From: Mycobacterium terramassiliense | GTDB lineage: Bacteria > Actinomycetota > Actinomycetes > Mycobacteriales > Mycobacteriaceae | DNA length: 64,000 nt | Assembly (NCBI RefSeq): GCF_900157385.1 | Contig: NZ_LT717700.1 | Coordinates: 767,818 to 831,817 of the forward strand | Reading direction: 5' to 3' | In this document: positions 57,299 through 64,000 of the stretch, one piece after another | How positions within the stretch are numbered: the first letter of the stretch is position 1 | Layout: the number at the start of each line of letters is the position of its first letter | The notes under the pieces: generated by a model | What the model was told of the DNA's origin: nothing | Seen by the model: only the letters and a program-made list of their open reading frames with translations | Database searches by the model: none | Translations under genes and position numbers: made by a program

Positions 57299-57799
57299 TT
57301 ACGCGGTTCTGACGACCTGTCCGGTTTCCTTGTCCCATCTGAGCTGGATGGAATCGTCACCCTCGTGGCCCATCAGGGTGGTGTAGGCCTCCAACAAGAC
57401 CTCGCCACGCTCGTTGGTGCAGGTGTTCTTGGTGACGACGATGTCGGCGCCAAAACGCTCGTTCACAGATTCGATGTCCATACGGCCGAAGAGCTTGTCG
57501 CCGACCAGCACCGGTTTGATGTAGTGAAACTGCTGGTCGACCTGGACGATCTGCATGGTTTCCATGCCCACGTCGACATTTCGGAAGAAATCGTCCTGGA
57601 TGATCTTCGCGAAGATCGACACGAACGTTAGCGGCGCAATGAGGCTGTCGTAGCCCAATTCGGCGGCGGCTAACTCGTCGAAGCAGGCCGGATCGTCGCA
57701 CTTGATCGCCCGCGCGAAGGCGCGAACCTGCTCGCGGCCAACCTCGAAGTAGTCCGGGTACTTCCAGCTCATCCCGCGGACGTCGGTTTTGAGCGCCAT
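57299..57799 (-). CDS. hadC: (3R)-hydroxyacyl-ACP dehydratase subunit HadC
   Basis: A 166-residue hotdog-fold subunit that pairs with HadB in the FAS-II dehydratase acting on long mycolate precursors. It resembles HadA throughout (WKYPDYFEVGREQVRAFARAI, LGYDSLIAPLTFVSIFA, QIVQVDQQFHYIKPVLVGDKL). It lies three bases after hadB. Confidence 0.95.
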   Translation of the reverse strand: MALKTDVRGMSWKYPDYFEVGREQVRAFARAIKCDDPACFDELAAAELGYDSLIAPLTFVSIFAKIIQDDFFRNVDVGMETMQIVQVDQQFHYIKPVLVGDKLFGRMDIESVNERFGADIVVTKNTCTNERGEVLLEAYTTLMGHEGDDSIQLRWDKETGQVVRTA

Positions 57800-57802
57800 C
57801 AG

Positions 57803-58231
57803 CTACGCCAGCTTGGCCGAGGCGATGGCCCGACCGAAGATCTTCTTGCCGCCGGTGGTCGCCGTAAGAGCGATCGTCACCGACTTGCTCTCCGGGTCGA
57901 CCGACTTCACCCGGCCGCTGAACACCAGCTCCGCGCCCTTGCCGTCGTTGGGCACCGGCACCACGGCGGTGAATCGCACGTTGTACTCGGTCACAGCGCC
58001 CGGGTCGCCGACCCACGAGGTGACGTAGCCGCCGCCCAGCCCCATGGTCAGCATGCCGTGGGCGATCGCGGTGTCCAGCCCGACGATCTTGGCGATCTCG
58101 TCGTCCCAGTGGATCGGGTTCAAGTCGCCGGAGACCCCCGCGTAGTTCACCAGATCCTGACGGGTCAGGGGGTAGACCTTCTCCGGCAGCCTGTCTCCCA
58201 CCTTGACCGAACTGAACTCACGCAGTGGCAT
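57803..58231 (-). CDS. hadB: (3R)-hydroxyacyl-ACP dehydratase catalytic subunit HadB
   Basis: A 142-residue hydratase-2 subunit. The catalytic dyad Asp36 and His41 is present in SGDLNPIHWDDEIA. MPLREFSSVKVGD is the native start, and the ATG overlaps hadA by 14 bases. It forms HadAB and HadBC heterodimers in mycolic-acid elongation. A longer in-frame ATG lies inside hadA and is not used. Confidence 0.96.
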   Translation of the reverse strand: MPLREFSSVKVGDRLPEKVYPLTRQDLVNYAGVSGDLNPIHWDDEIAKIVGLDTAIAHGMLTMGLGGGYVTSWVGDPGAVTEYNVRFTAVVPVPNDGKGAELVFSGRVKSVDPESKSVTIALTATTGGKKIFGRAIASAKLA

Positions 58232-58697
58232 CTGAAAATCCCTTTCCGCCATCCTCACCGGCACGGCCCGCCAGGGTCGTGTAGGTCTCCTGCACGACGT
58301 CACCGGCCTCGTCGGTGATGATGTTCTTCGTCACGATGATCTGGGTGCCGTGCGACTCGCGCATCGAATCCAGCCACACGTCGCAGTACAGCTTGTCTCC
58401 CGCGACGATCGGCTTGGTGAACTTCAGCACCTGGTCGACCTGGACGATCTTCGCGTCCTCCACGGCGATGTTGGCGTGCTTGAAGAACGCCGACTGCGCC
58501 CGGTAACCGAACACGCAGATGAACGTCAGCGGGGCCGGCAGGCCCTTGTAGCCCAGCTCGGCCGCGGCGTCCTCCTCGAAAAACCAGGTGTCGTCGTTTT
58601 GCACCGCCACCGCGTATTCGCGGATCTTCTCCCGCTCCACCTCGTAATGATCGGGATAGCGGTAGTGCATCCCGACGATATTCGCGCTCAACGACAC
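58218..58697 (-). CDS. hadA: (3R)-hydroxyacyl-ACP dehydratase subunit HadA
   Basis: A 159-residue substrate-binding hotdog subunit. Cys61 in LTFICVFGY, the residue modified by thiacetazone and isoxyl in M. tuberculosis, is retained. First gene of hadA-hadB-hadC, 50 bases downstream of rpmG. Confidence 0.96.
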   Translation of the reverse strand: MSLSANIVGMHYRYPDHYEVEREKIREYAVAVQNDDTWFFEEDAAAELGYKGLPAPLTFICVFGYRAQSAFFKHANIAVEDAKIVQVDQVLKFTKPIVAGDKLYCDVWLDSMRESHGTQIIVTKNIITDEAGDVVQETYTTLAGRAGEDGGKGFSDATA

Positions 58698-58746
58698 GGC
58701 TGTAGAACCTACCTAGTCACTCTCAATAGACGCTGACCGACGGCGC

Positions 58747-58914
58747 CTAGCGTGTCTCGCGGTGTGGCTGGTGCTTGCCGCAGTTCGGGCAGAACTTCTT
58801 CAGCTCCATCCGGTCGGGGTCGTTGCGGCGGTTCTTCTTGGTGATGTAGTTACGGTGCTTGCACACCTCACATGCCAAGGTGATCTTTGGCCGCACGTCG
58901 GTACTGGAAGCCAT
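58747..58914 (-). CDS. rpmG: 50S ribosomal protein L33
   Basis: A 55-residue protein starting [13 protein letters not shown]. It has two Cys pairs, CEVC and CPKC/CPNC-type near residues 15-18 and 43-46, so it is the zinc-binding (C+) form. It lies between tRNA-Met and hadA, the same arrangement as Rv0634B/rpmG2. Confidence 0.95.
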   Translation of the reverse strand: MASSTDVRPKITLACEVCKHRNYITKKNRRNDPDRMELKKFCPNCGKHQPHRETR

Positions 58915-58957
58915 GTCCGTTCTCTCTGCTCTGTAGAAAAGTCACAATGTTCTGTTG

Positions 58958-59031
<74 letters not shown>

Positions 59032-59083
59032 TCTGGGCCACCCCGTTGAGGGTATTCCGCCGCTGCCAGCTCGGCATCCGCCG

Positions 59084-59156
59084 AGCCCCCTAACGGAATC
59101 GAACCGTTGACCTTTTCCTTACCATGGAAACGCTCTACCGACTGAGCTAAGGGGGC
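59084..59156 (-). tRNA. tRNA-Thr (anticodon GGT)
   Basis: A 73-base cloverleaf begins GCCCCCTTAGCTCAGTCGG and carries GGT in loop ATGGTAA. Acceptor GCCCCCT pairs with AGGGGGC. Fifty-two bases upstream of tRNA-Met on the same strand. Confidence 0.94.
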
Positions 59157-59254
59157 CGTTCACCCAAGCGGCAGTCGTGCCGCGGGCCTAAAAGAGGTTA
59201 CAGCCTGGCGCGCAACGTCACCAAACCACGGACCGGTGCGGGGCGGCTCCTCGG

Positions 59255-59458
59255 CTAGCTTCCGTCGTGGCGCAGTTGCCACGCGCTGAGATCGCTGAAC
59301 TCGTCGTACTCGTCGTCTTGCTCATCCCCCGGGTCCGACTCACCGAGCAACGTGCGCAACGCGAGATGGACGGCCTCGCGCGTATCAGCCAGATGGAACC
59401 GACGAATCGCCTCTTGGACCAGATCGTCGTCGATTTCGATCTCGACCCTCTTCTTCAT
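59255..59458 (-). CDS. VapB-like antitoxin, solitary
   Basis: A 67-residue protein starting MKKRVEIEIDDDLVQEAIRRFHL with the ribbon-helix-helix of type II VapB antitoxins, and an acidic tail. No VapC toxin gene follows; only 98 bases remain before tRNA-Thr. It may act on another locus's toxin or as a regulator. Confidence 0.7.
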   Translation of the reverse strand: MKKRVEIEIDDDLVQEAIRRFHLADTREAVHLALRTLLGESDPGDEQDDEYDEFSDLSAWQLRHDGS

Positions 59459-59563
59459 GCGCCAACAATACCCATTAGGCAGGGGCTCAATCGCCGGCGA
59501 CGAGCGCGTGCCGGCAAAGCCTCTTCGACGGGTAGCCCCCAGCGACGAGCCTCCGGCAAGCCC

Positions 59564-59569
59564 TAGTCT
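59564..59569 (+). promoter_or_regulatory. -10 box for a leaderless MBL transcript
   Basis: TAGTCT ends six bases before the GTG at 59576, predicting initiation at the start codon without a 5' leader. Confidence 0.45.
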
Positions 59570-59575
59570 GGTCGG

Positions 59576-60289
59576 GTGTCAGAGGACCGGCTGTACTTCC
59601 GTCAACTCCTATCTGGTCGCGATTTCGCCGCGGGCGACATGTTCGCGACGCAGATGCGCAACTTCGCCTACCTGATCGGGGACCGGCAGACCGGGGACTG
59701 CCTGGTGGTCGACCCCGCCTACGCCGCCGGCGATCTGCTCGACGCGCTCGAGAGCGACGGCATGCACCTGTCCGGGGTCCTGGTGACCCACCACCACCCC
59801 GACCACGTGGGCGGTTCGATGATGGGCTTCCAGCTCAAGGGCCTGGCCGAGCTGCTGGAGCGGGCACCCGTTCCCGTGCACGTGAACACGCATGAGGCCC
59901 TTTGGGTTTCGCGGGTCACCGGGATCGGCCTCGGGGACCTCACCGCGCACGAGGGCCACGACAAGGTCAGCGTCGGGGACATCGAGATCGAGCTGCTGCA
60001 CACCCCGGGGCACACGCCCGGCAGCCAGTGCTTCCTGCTCGGGGACCGCCTGGTCGCCGGTGACACGCTGTTTCTCGACGGCTGCGGACGCACCGACTTT
60101 CCCGGCGGCGACTCCGATGAGATGTATCGCAGCCTGCAGCGGCTCGCCACCCTGCCGGGTGACCCGACGGTGTTTCCCGGGCACTGGTATTCGGCCGAGC
60201 CCAGCGCGTCGTTGTCGGAGGTCAAGCGCTCGAACTACGTGTACCGCGCGGCAAATCTCGATCAGTGGCGAATGTTGATGGGCGGCTGA
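59576..60289 (+). CDS. MBL-fold hydrolase (glyoxalase II-like)
   Basis: A 237-residue metallo-beta-lactamase-fold hydrolase. Metal ligands are in THHHPDHVGG (His72, His74, Asp76, His77), LLHTPGHTPGSQCFLLG and VFPGHWY. It begins with GTG, apparently leaderless. Equivalent to Rv0634c. Expected role: thioester hydrolysis such as S-lactoyl thiol breakdown. Confidence 0.9.
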   Translation: MSEDRLYFRQLLSGRDFAAGDMFATQMRNFAYLIGDRQTGDCLVVDPAYAAGDLLDALESDGMHLSGVLVTHHHPDHVGGSMMGFQLKGLAELLERAPVPVHVNTHEALWVSRVTGIGLGDLTAHEGHDKVSVGDIEIELLHTPGHTPGSQCFLLGDRLVAGDTLFLDGCGRTDFPGGDSDEMYRSLQRLATLPGDPTVFPGHWYSAEPSASLSEVKRSNYVYRAANLDQWRMLMGG

Positions 60290-60388
60290 GCCGGCCATTG
60301 CGGATTGAGTGCGCCGATCGGTTCCCGGATCGGCACTGCCCGCCGGACGCCTTTACTATCGGTCCAGCGAAAGAAAGGGTGGGTCGAA

Positions 60389-61222
60389 ATGGGGTGGATC
60401 CAGGGCGCCTGGCAGGGGGTCACCCGGGTGGGGTCCGGCACCTGGTTGGCGTGGGCGGCATGGGCGGCGATTTTGCTGGGTGTCGTCGCGCTGGTCTTCA
60501 TCAGCCGGCAGCTCAAACTCAACCGCCGGTTGGCCGCCGAGCGGACGCGGCCCCAGGTGGCGATGTTCATGGAACCCCATCCCGCCGACTGGCACGTGAT
60601 CGAACTCGTCGTCCGGAATTTCGGTCAGACGGCCGCGTATGACATCCGGTTCGCCTTTCCCAGCCCTCTGACCGTGGCCGAATACGAAAACGCCGCCGAC
60701 GGCTATGCCGACGTCGTCGAGCTGCAGCTGCCCCGCGAATTGCCGGTGCTCGCGCCCGGCCAGGAATGGCGCATGGTGTGGGATTCGGCGCTCGACCGCG
60801 CCGAGATCGGAACGGGCATCGCGTCGCGCTTCGCCGGCTCGGTGATCTATTACGACCGGCCCGACAAGCCGCGCGGCTGGCGGTTCTGGGAGGCCGAGCG
60901 GCCGATGCTGCAGACCAGCGTGGTGCTGGACTGGGACGCGCTGCCGCCGGTTCAGCGCATCGAGTTGATGACCACCCACGACCTGGCGAAGCGGGAAAAG
61001 CAGAAGCTCGAGCTGCTGCGTGGGCTGCTGACCTACTTCCACTACGCGAGCAAGGAAACGCGTCCCGACGTGTTCCGCAGCGAGATCGAACGCATCAACG
61101 GCGCGGTGCAGGAGACGCAGGAGCGCTGGCGCACGCGACTGCTCGACCAGCCCACCGACGTCAGCCTGCGCTGGGGCAACGCGGAAGCCGATCTGGCCAA
61201 GCACCGCAGCCAGCACGTCTGA
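60389..61222 (+). CDS. Membrane-anchored hypothetical protein
   Basis: A 277-residue protein with one N-terminal helix (TWLAWAAWAAILLGVVALVFIS, about 18-39) and a cytosolic or periplasmic beta-sandwich-like domain, then a helical C-terminus. ATG at 60389 is chosen because AAAGGGTGGG lies just before it; an in-frame start at 60305 lacks support. By position it corresponds to Rv0633c. No known catalytic motifs. Confidence 0.78.
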   Translation: MGWIQGAWQGVTRVGSGTWLAWAAWAAILLGVVALVFISRQLKLNRRLAAERTRPQVAMFMEPHPADWHVIELVVRNFGQTAAYDIRFAFPSPLTVAEYENAADGYADVVELQLPRELPVLAPGQEWRMVWDSALDRAEIGTGIASRFAGSVIYYDRPDKPRGWRFWEAERPMLQTSVVLDWDALPPVQRIELMTTHDLAKREKQKLELLRGLLTYFHYASKETRPDVFRSEIERINGAVQETQERWRTRLLDQPTDVSLRWGNAEADLAKHRSQHV

Positions 61223-61243
61223 CCCAGGTCTAAGGAGCAACCC

Positions 61244-61939
61244 ATGAGCGGTCCGGTGCAGTACAGCCAGAAGGACTCCATCGCGGTCATCCGGATGGAC
61301 GACGGCAAGGTCAACGCGCTAGGCCCGGCGATGCAGCAGGCCCTGGGCGAGGCGATTGACCGGGCCGACAGCGACAACGCCGGGGCGCTGGTGATCACCG
61401 GCAACGAGCGGGTGTTCAGCGGCGGGGTCGACCTGAAGATCCTGACGTCCGGCGAGGCGCAGCCGGCGATCGACATGCTCAGGGGCGGCTTCGAGCTGGC
61501 GTATCGGCTGTTGTCGCATCCCAAGCCGGTGGTGATGGCCTGCACCGGCCACGCCATCGCGATGGGCGCGTTTTTGTTGTCGTCCGGCGACCACCGGGTG
61601 GCCGCCCACGCCTACAACATTCAGGCCAACGAGGTGGCGATCGGCATGGTCATCCCGTACGCGGCCCTCGAGATCATGAAGCTGCGCCTGACGCAGTCGG
61701 CCTACCAGCAGGCCGTCGGGCTGGCCAAGACGTTCTTCGGTGAAACCGCGCTGGCCGCAGGCTTTGTCGACGAGATCGTGTTGCCCGAGATGGTGGTCGA
61801 CCGCGCCGAAGAGGCCGCGCGCGAATTCGCCGGCCTGCACCGGCACGCCCACGCCGCAACCAAGCTGCGCGCCCGGGCCGACGCGCTGAAGGCCATCCGC
61901 GCCGGAATCGACGGCCTGGAGGCCGAGTTCGGGCTCTGA
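61244..61939 (+). CDS. echA3: Enoyl-CoA hydratase/isomerase family protein EchA3
   Basis: A 231-residue crotonase, short for the family and equal in length to Rv0632c. Oxyanion segments are FSGGVDLKILTSG (about 64-76) and ACTGHAIAMGAFLLSSGDHRVAA. It follows the membrane protein by 21 bases with AAGGAG upstream. Confidence 0.9.
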   Translation: MSGPVQYSQKDSIAVIRMDDGKVNALGPAMQQALGEAIDRADSDNAGALVITGNERVFSGGVDLKILTSGEAQPAIDMLRGGFELAYRLLSHPKPVVMACTGHAIAMGAFLLSSGDHRVAAHAYNIQANEVAIGMVIPYAALEIMKLRLTQSAYQQAVGLAKTFFGETALAAGFVDEIVLPEMVVDRAEEAAREFAGLHRHAHAATKLRARADALKAIRAGIDGLEAEFGL

Positions 61940-61946
61940 CAGCGCG

Positions 61947-61982
61947 AACGCGGTGACCGGGAAAACACCTGGCCACCGCGTT
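61947..61982. terminator. Convergent terminator between echA3 and cynS
   Basis: A 9-bp stem AACGCGGTG/CACCGCGTT with an 18-base loop lies between the two convergent genes. Confidence 0.55.
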
Positions 61983-62047
61983 GCTCGCCTCCTCGCGGCC
62001 AGTGTGGCACGGACGCGGCGCGCCGTCACTTCACCTTTGCGGGGTGA

Positions 62048-62503
62048 TCACCCGTCTGCCGAGACCCATTGGTAGGGCAGGAACTTCCCGTCGAACGTCA
62101 CCACGACCCGGTCGCCCGACGAATGCGGCTTCTTCTGCAGGTCGACGCTGAAGTTGATCGCGCTCATGATGCCGTCGCCGAACTGCTCGTGGATCACTTC
62201 CTTGATGGCACCGCCGTACACCTGCAGCGCCTCGTAGAAGCGGTAGATGGTCGGGTCGGTCGGCACCGCGGTGGGCAGGCCGCCGCGCATCGGCGGCGCC
62301 GCCAGCACGGGCACCGCCGACTCGTCGAGGCCGAGCATCCGCACGAGAACCTTGCCGAGGTCGGCGGGTATGGGGTGCTGGCCGAGCAAGGCCGACGTGG
62401 TCCACAGCACCGGCCTGTCGATCGCGTCGGCCAGCTCCTGCCAGGTCAGCCCCTTCGCCAGCCGCGCGACGACGATCCGTTCGGTGAGTTCGTTTCTCGA
62501 CAT
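62048..62503 (-). CDS. cynS: Cyanate hydratase (cyanase)
   Basis: A 151-residue enzyme that decomposes cyanate with bicarbonate into ammonia and CO2. The catalytic triad Arg88, Glu91 and Ser114 aligns with E. coli Arg96, Glu99 and Ser122; the N-terminal helix-turn-helix-like domain is present. No carbonic anhydrase or permease gene is adjacent. Not found at this place in M. tuberculosis. Confidence 0.94.
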   Translation of the reverse strand: MSRNELTERIVVARLAKGLTWQELADAIDRPVLWTTSALLGQHPIPADLGKVLVRMLGLDESAVPVLAAPPMRGGLPTAVPTDPTIYRFYEALQVYGGAIKEVIHEQFGDGIMSAINFSVDLQKKPHSSGDRVVVTFDGKFLPYQWVSADG

Positions 62504-62602
62504 GTCATCAGCATCGCACCGCTGAACGGTGGCCGCAGGGCGTGGCCGTCACCCCGGTTTCGCCGCGGTGACCAGGCGCGTCGAAATCCACGGTCCGCCG
62601 TA

Positions 62603-63298
62603 TCACATGCGCCATCCGAGGTTGCGGCGCTTGACGTTTCGCCATCCCAACTCGCGCAGCCGCGCGGCGTGCTGACGGGTCTCCCAGAGGTCGGCGATGG
62701 CGAGCCGACCGCCCGGGCGCAACACGCGAACCGCTTCGTCCAGCGCCTGGCGGCGGCCGGCGCGGGTCGGGATGTTGTGGATCGCCAGGTTGCTGACGAC
62801 GACGTCCACGCTTTCGTCGGGCAGCGGCAGGGCCGTCATGTCGGCGGTGCGCACCTCGACGCGGTCCGCGACGCCCTCCAGCGCCGCATTGGCCAACGTG
62901 GCCTCCCGCGAGTTGTCGGTCTGGTCCGCATGCCACAGGTCGACGCCCGTCGCGCGACCCCTGGGCAGCCGCTTGGCGGCCGCGAGCAACACCGCACCGC
63001 GCCCACAGCCGAGGTCGAGCACCGTTTCGTCGCCGCGCAGCCGCAGCCCGTCGAGCACCCGGTCCCACACCACGAACTTGCCCGACCGCGTCGCGTAGAC
63101 GTAGGACGCCAGCGCCGCGAGCAGGGCGACGGCCCAGCCCCCGGTCACCGCCGCCGTCACCCTGCGGCCGCGCGCCCGGCTGATGCCCGCCCACACCGCC
63201 AGGCCGACGGCCTGGGCCACGACGCCGATCGCCTGCCCGCGCGCCGAGATGGTCTTGAACGAGCCGTCGATTCCGTAGTCGCCGCGGTGATCGTGCAC
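62603..63298 (-). CDS. Membrane-linked class I SAM-dependent methyltransferase
   Basis: A 231-residue protein, starting GTG-CAC-GAT at 63298. Two hydrophobic segments (about 18-38 and 44-65, VTAAVTGGWAVALLAALASYVYA) precede a Rossmann methyltransferase domain with VLDLGCGRGAVLLAAAKRLP and VDVVVSNLAIHN, then LRPGGRLAIADL. Substrate unknown. It is within ten bases of the nitroreductase gene, on the same strand. Confidence 0.86.
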   Translation of the reverse strand: MHDHRGDYGIDGSFKTISARGQAIGVVAQAVGLAVWAGISRARGRRVTAAVTGGWAVALLAALASYVYATRSGKFVVWDRVLDGLRLRGDETVLDLGCGRGAVLLAAAKRLPRGRATGVDLWHADQTDNSREATLANAALEGVADRVEVRTADMTALPLPDESVDVVVSNLAIHNIPTRAGRRQALDEAVRVLRPGGRLAIADLWETRQHAARLRELGWRNVKRRNLGWRM

Positions 63299-63303
63299 GC
63301 CGC

Positions 63304-63819
63304 TCACCACCGCCCGCGGTGCACGACCTCGGCATAAGGCCGTCGATCCGGCTTGCGGATCGGCACGAGCGGACGGTCGGCGGGATAGCCGATGCCCAGC
63401 AGGAACGCCACCTGGTGATCCTCGGGCACACCGAGGATGGCGCGCGCCTTGTCCTGATCCCCCACCGACGAGTGGCCGGTGCCGATGCCCAGGTCGGTGG
63501 CGGCGATCATCATCGCCATCGTGGCCTGCCCGACGTCGTAGTTGTCGGTGACCAGCCTGCGCTCGTCCGGTGGCACCGGCACCACGATCGCGATCGCTGC
63601 GGCGGCCGTGGCGATGTGCCCGGCGCCCCGCCAGACCGTGGACAACTCCTGCAGCTGGGCCGGATCGGTGACGATCACGAAGTCCCACGGCTGCCGGTTT
63701 TTCGCCGACGGCGCCCGCCAGCCCGCCTCGGCGATGCGGTCCAGGTCGGATTCCGGCACCGGCTCCGGCTTGTATTGCCGCACATTGCGCCGCGCGCAGA
63801 TCGCGTCCCAAGCTTCCAT
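63304..63819 (-). CDS. Nitroreductase family protein
   Basis: A 171-residue FMN-dependent reductase. The family hallmark is RRNVRQYKPEPVPESDL near residues 10-26, with WRAPSAKNRQPWDFVIV and the GIGTGHSSVGDQDKARAILGVPEDHQ segment. ATG at 63819 has GAGAGGA upstream. Divergent from recC. Confidence 0.88.
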   Translation of the reverse strand: MEAWDAICARRNVRQYKPEPVPESDLDRIAEAGWRAPSAKNRQPWDFVIVTDPAQLQELSTVWRGAGHIATAAAAIAIVVPVPPDERRLVTDNYDVGQATMAMMIAATDLGIGTGHSSVGDQDKARAILGVPEDHQVAFLLGIGYPADRPLVPIRKPDRRPYAEVVHRGRW

Positions 63820-63922
63820 CCCGATTCCTCTCGTTCCTGCCTCATGCTGCCACCACCGACGAACGGCATGTCGGCGCACAATCATCCCGCCCGTCGGTGC
63901 GGCGTTCTATGGTGGCAGCGCA

Positions 63923-64000
63923 ATGGCCCTCCATCTCCACCGTGCCGAACGCACCGACTCACTCGCCGACGGTCTCGGCGCCCTGTTGGCCGACCCGCCG
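63923..64000 (+). CDS. recC: Exodeoxyribonuclease V subunit gamma (RecC), partial
   Basis: Only the first 26 codons lie in the window: MALHLHRAERTDSLADGL and onward. They match the N-terminus of mycobacterial RecC as I recall it (Rv0631c), and the location after echA3 agrees. TATGGT at 63908-63913 could be its -10. RecBCD in mycobacteria serves single-strand annealing. Confidence 0.8.
   Translation, partial: MALHLHRAERTDSLADGLGALLADPP

Noticed and set aside
58232..58303. Longer hadB beginning inside hadA
   Set aside because: The extra 24 residues are hadA read in another frame; the native HadB start is at 58231.

Overview
The window is a high-GC chromosomal segment from a slow-growing Mycobacterium. 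Gene content and order follow the M. tuberculosis Rv0631c-Rv0694 region in reverse. MIRU-like repeats, a PE gene beside tuf and several extra cassettes suggest the M. avium complex or a near relative; the species cannot be fixed from sequence reading alone. There are no insertion sequences, CRISPR arrays or prophage genes.

Layout: (1) 152-3560 holds mycofactocin genes mftD, mftC, mftB and mftA with divergent mftR; 3557-10314 holds a DUF2332 gene, an ECF sigma factor coupled to a triple-VOC protein, a D-2-hydroxyacid dehydrogenase, a ferredoxin reductase, a mycofactocin-type SDR and a SHOCT membrane protein. (2) 10410-15684 holds a PE gene and the rpsL-rpsG-fusA-tuf operon. (3) 15966-23471 holds a TetR regulator, two DUF3060-type secreted proteins, a fadE8-echA4-paaX-echA5 acyl-CoA operon, lpqP and nfo. 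(4) 23502-33626 holds a MalT-like ATPase lacking its DNA-binding domain, then rpoB-rpoC. (5) 34058-44539 holds mkl, a frameshifted carotenoid oxygenase with its divergent TetR gene, rplJ-rplL, a ROK sugar kinase, a SurA-like protein and a GH38 alpha-mannosidase. (6) 44598-52269 holds a DinB protein, two LipG-like hydrolases around an AarF kinase, and four tandem mycolate methyltransferases (mmaA1-mmaA4). (7) 52351-59156 holds a YCII/ECF42 sigma pair, rplA-rplK-nusG-secE, tRNA-Trp, hadA-hadB-hadC, rpmG, tRNA-Met and tRNA-Thr. (8) 59255-64000 holds a solitary VapB-like antitoxin, an MBL hydrolase, a membrane-anchored hypothetical protein, echA3, a cynS/methyltransferase/nitroreductase cassette and the start of recC.

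Two themes link the genes. One is the core machinery: RNA polymerase, NusG, SecE, ribosomal proteins and elongation factors. Their operons rpsL, rpoB and rplJ each have a candidate sigma-A promoter with the same -10 hexamer, TATTGT. The other is lipid and envelope metabolism: HadABC dehydratases, MmaA methyltransferases, acyl-CoA enzymes, an MCE/Mla-type ATPase and an SDR with a KstR-like operator.

The most notable signals are these. A family of MIRU-like palindromic repeats occurs at three loci; one appears to have been inserted with a 10-bp duplication that rebuilt the echA4 start codon. A one-base deletion disrupts the carotenoid oxygenase. The MalT-like protein stops before its output domain. 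Genes present in M. tuberculosis at this position (mmpS5-mmpL5-Rv0678 and the vapBC block) are absent.
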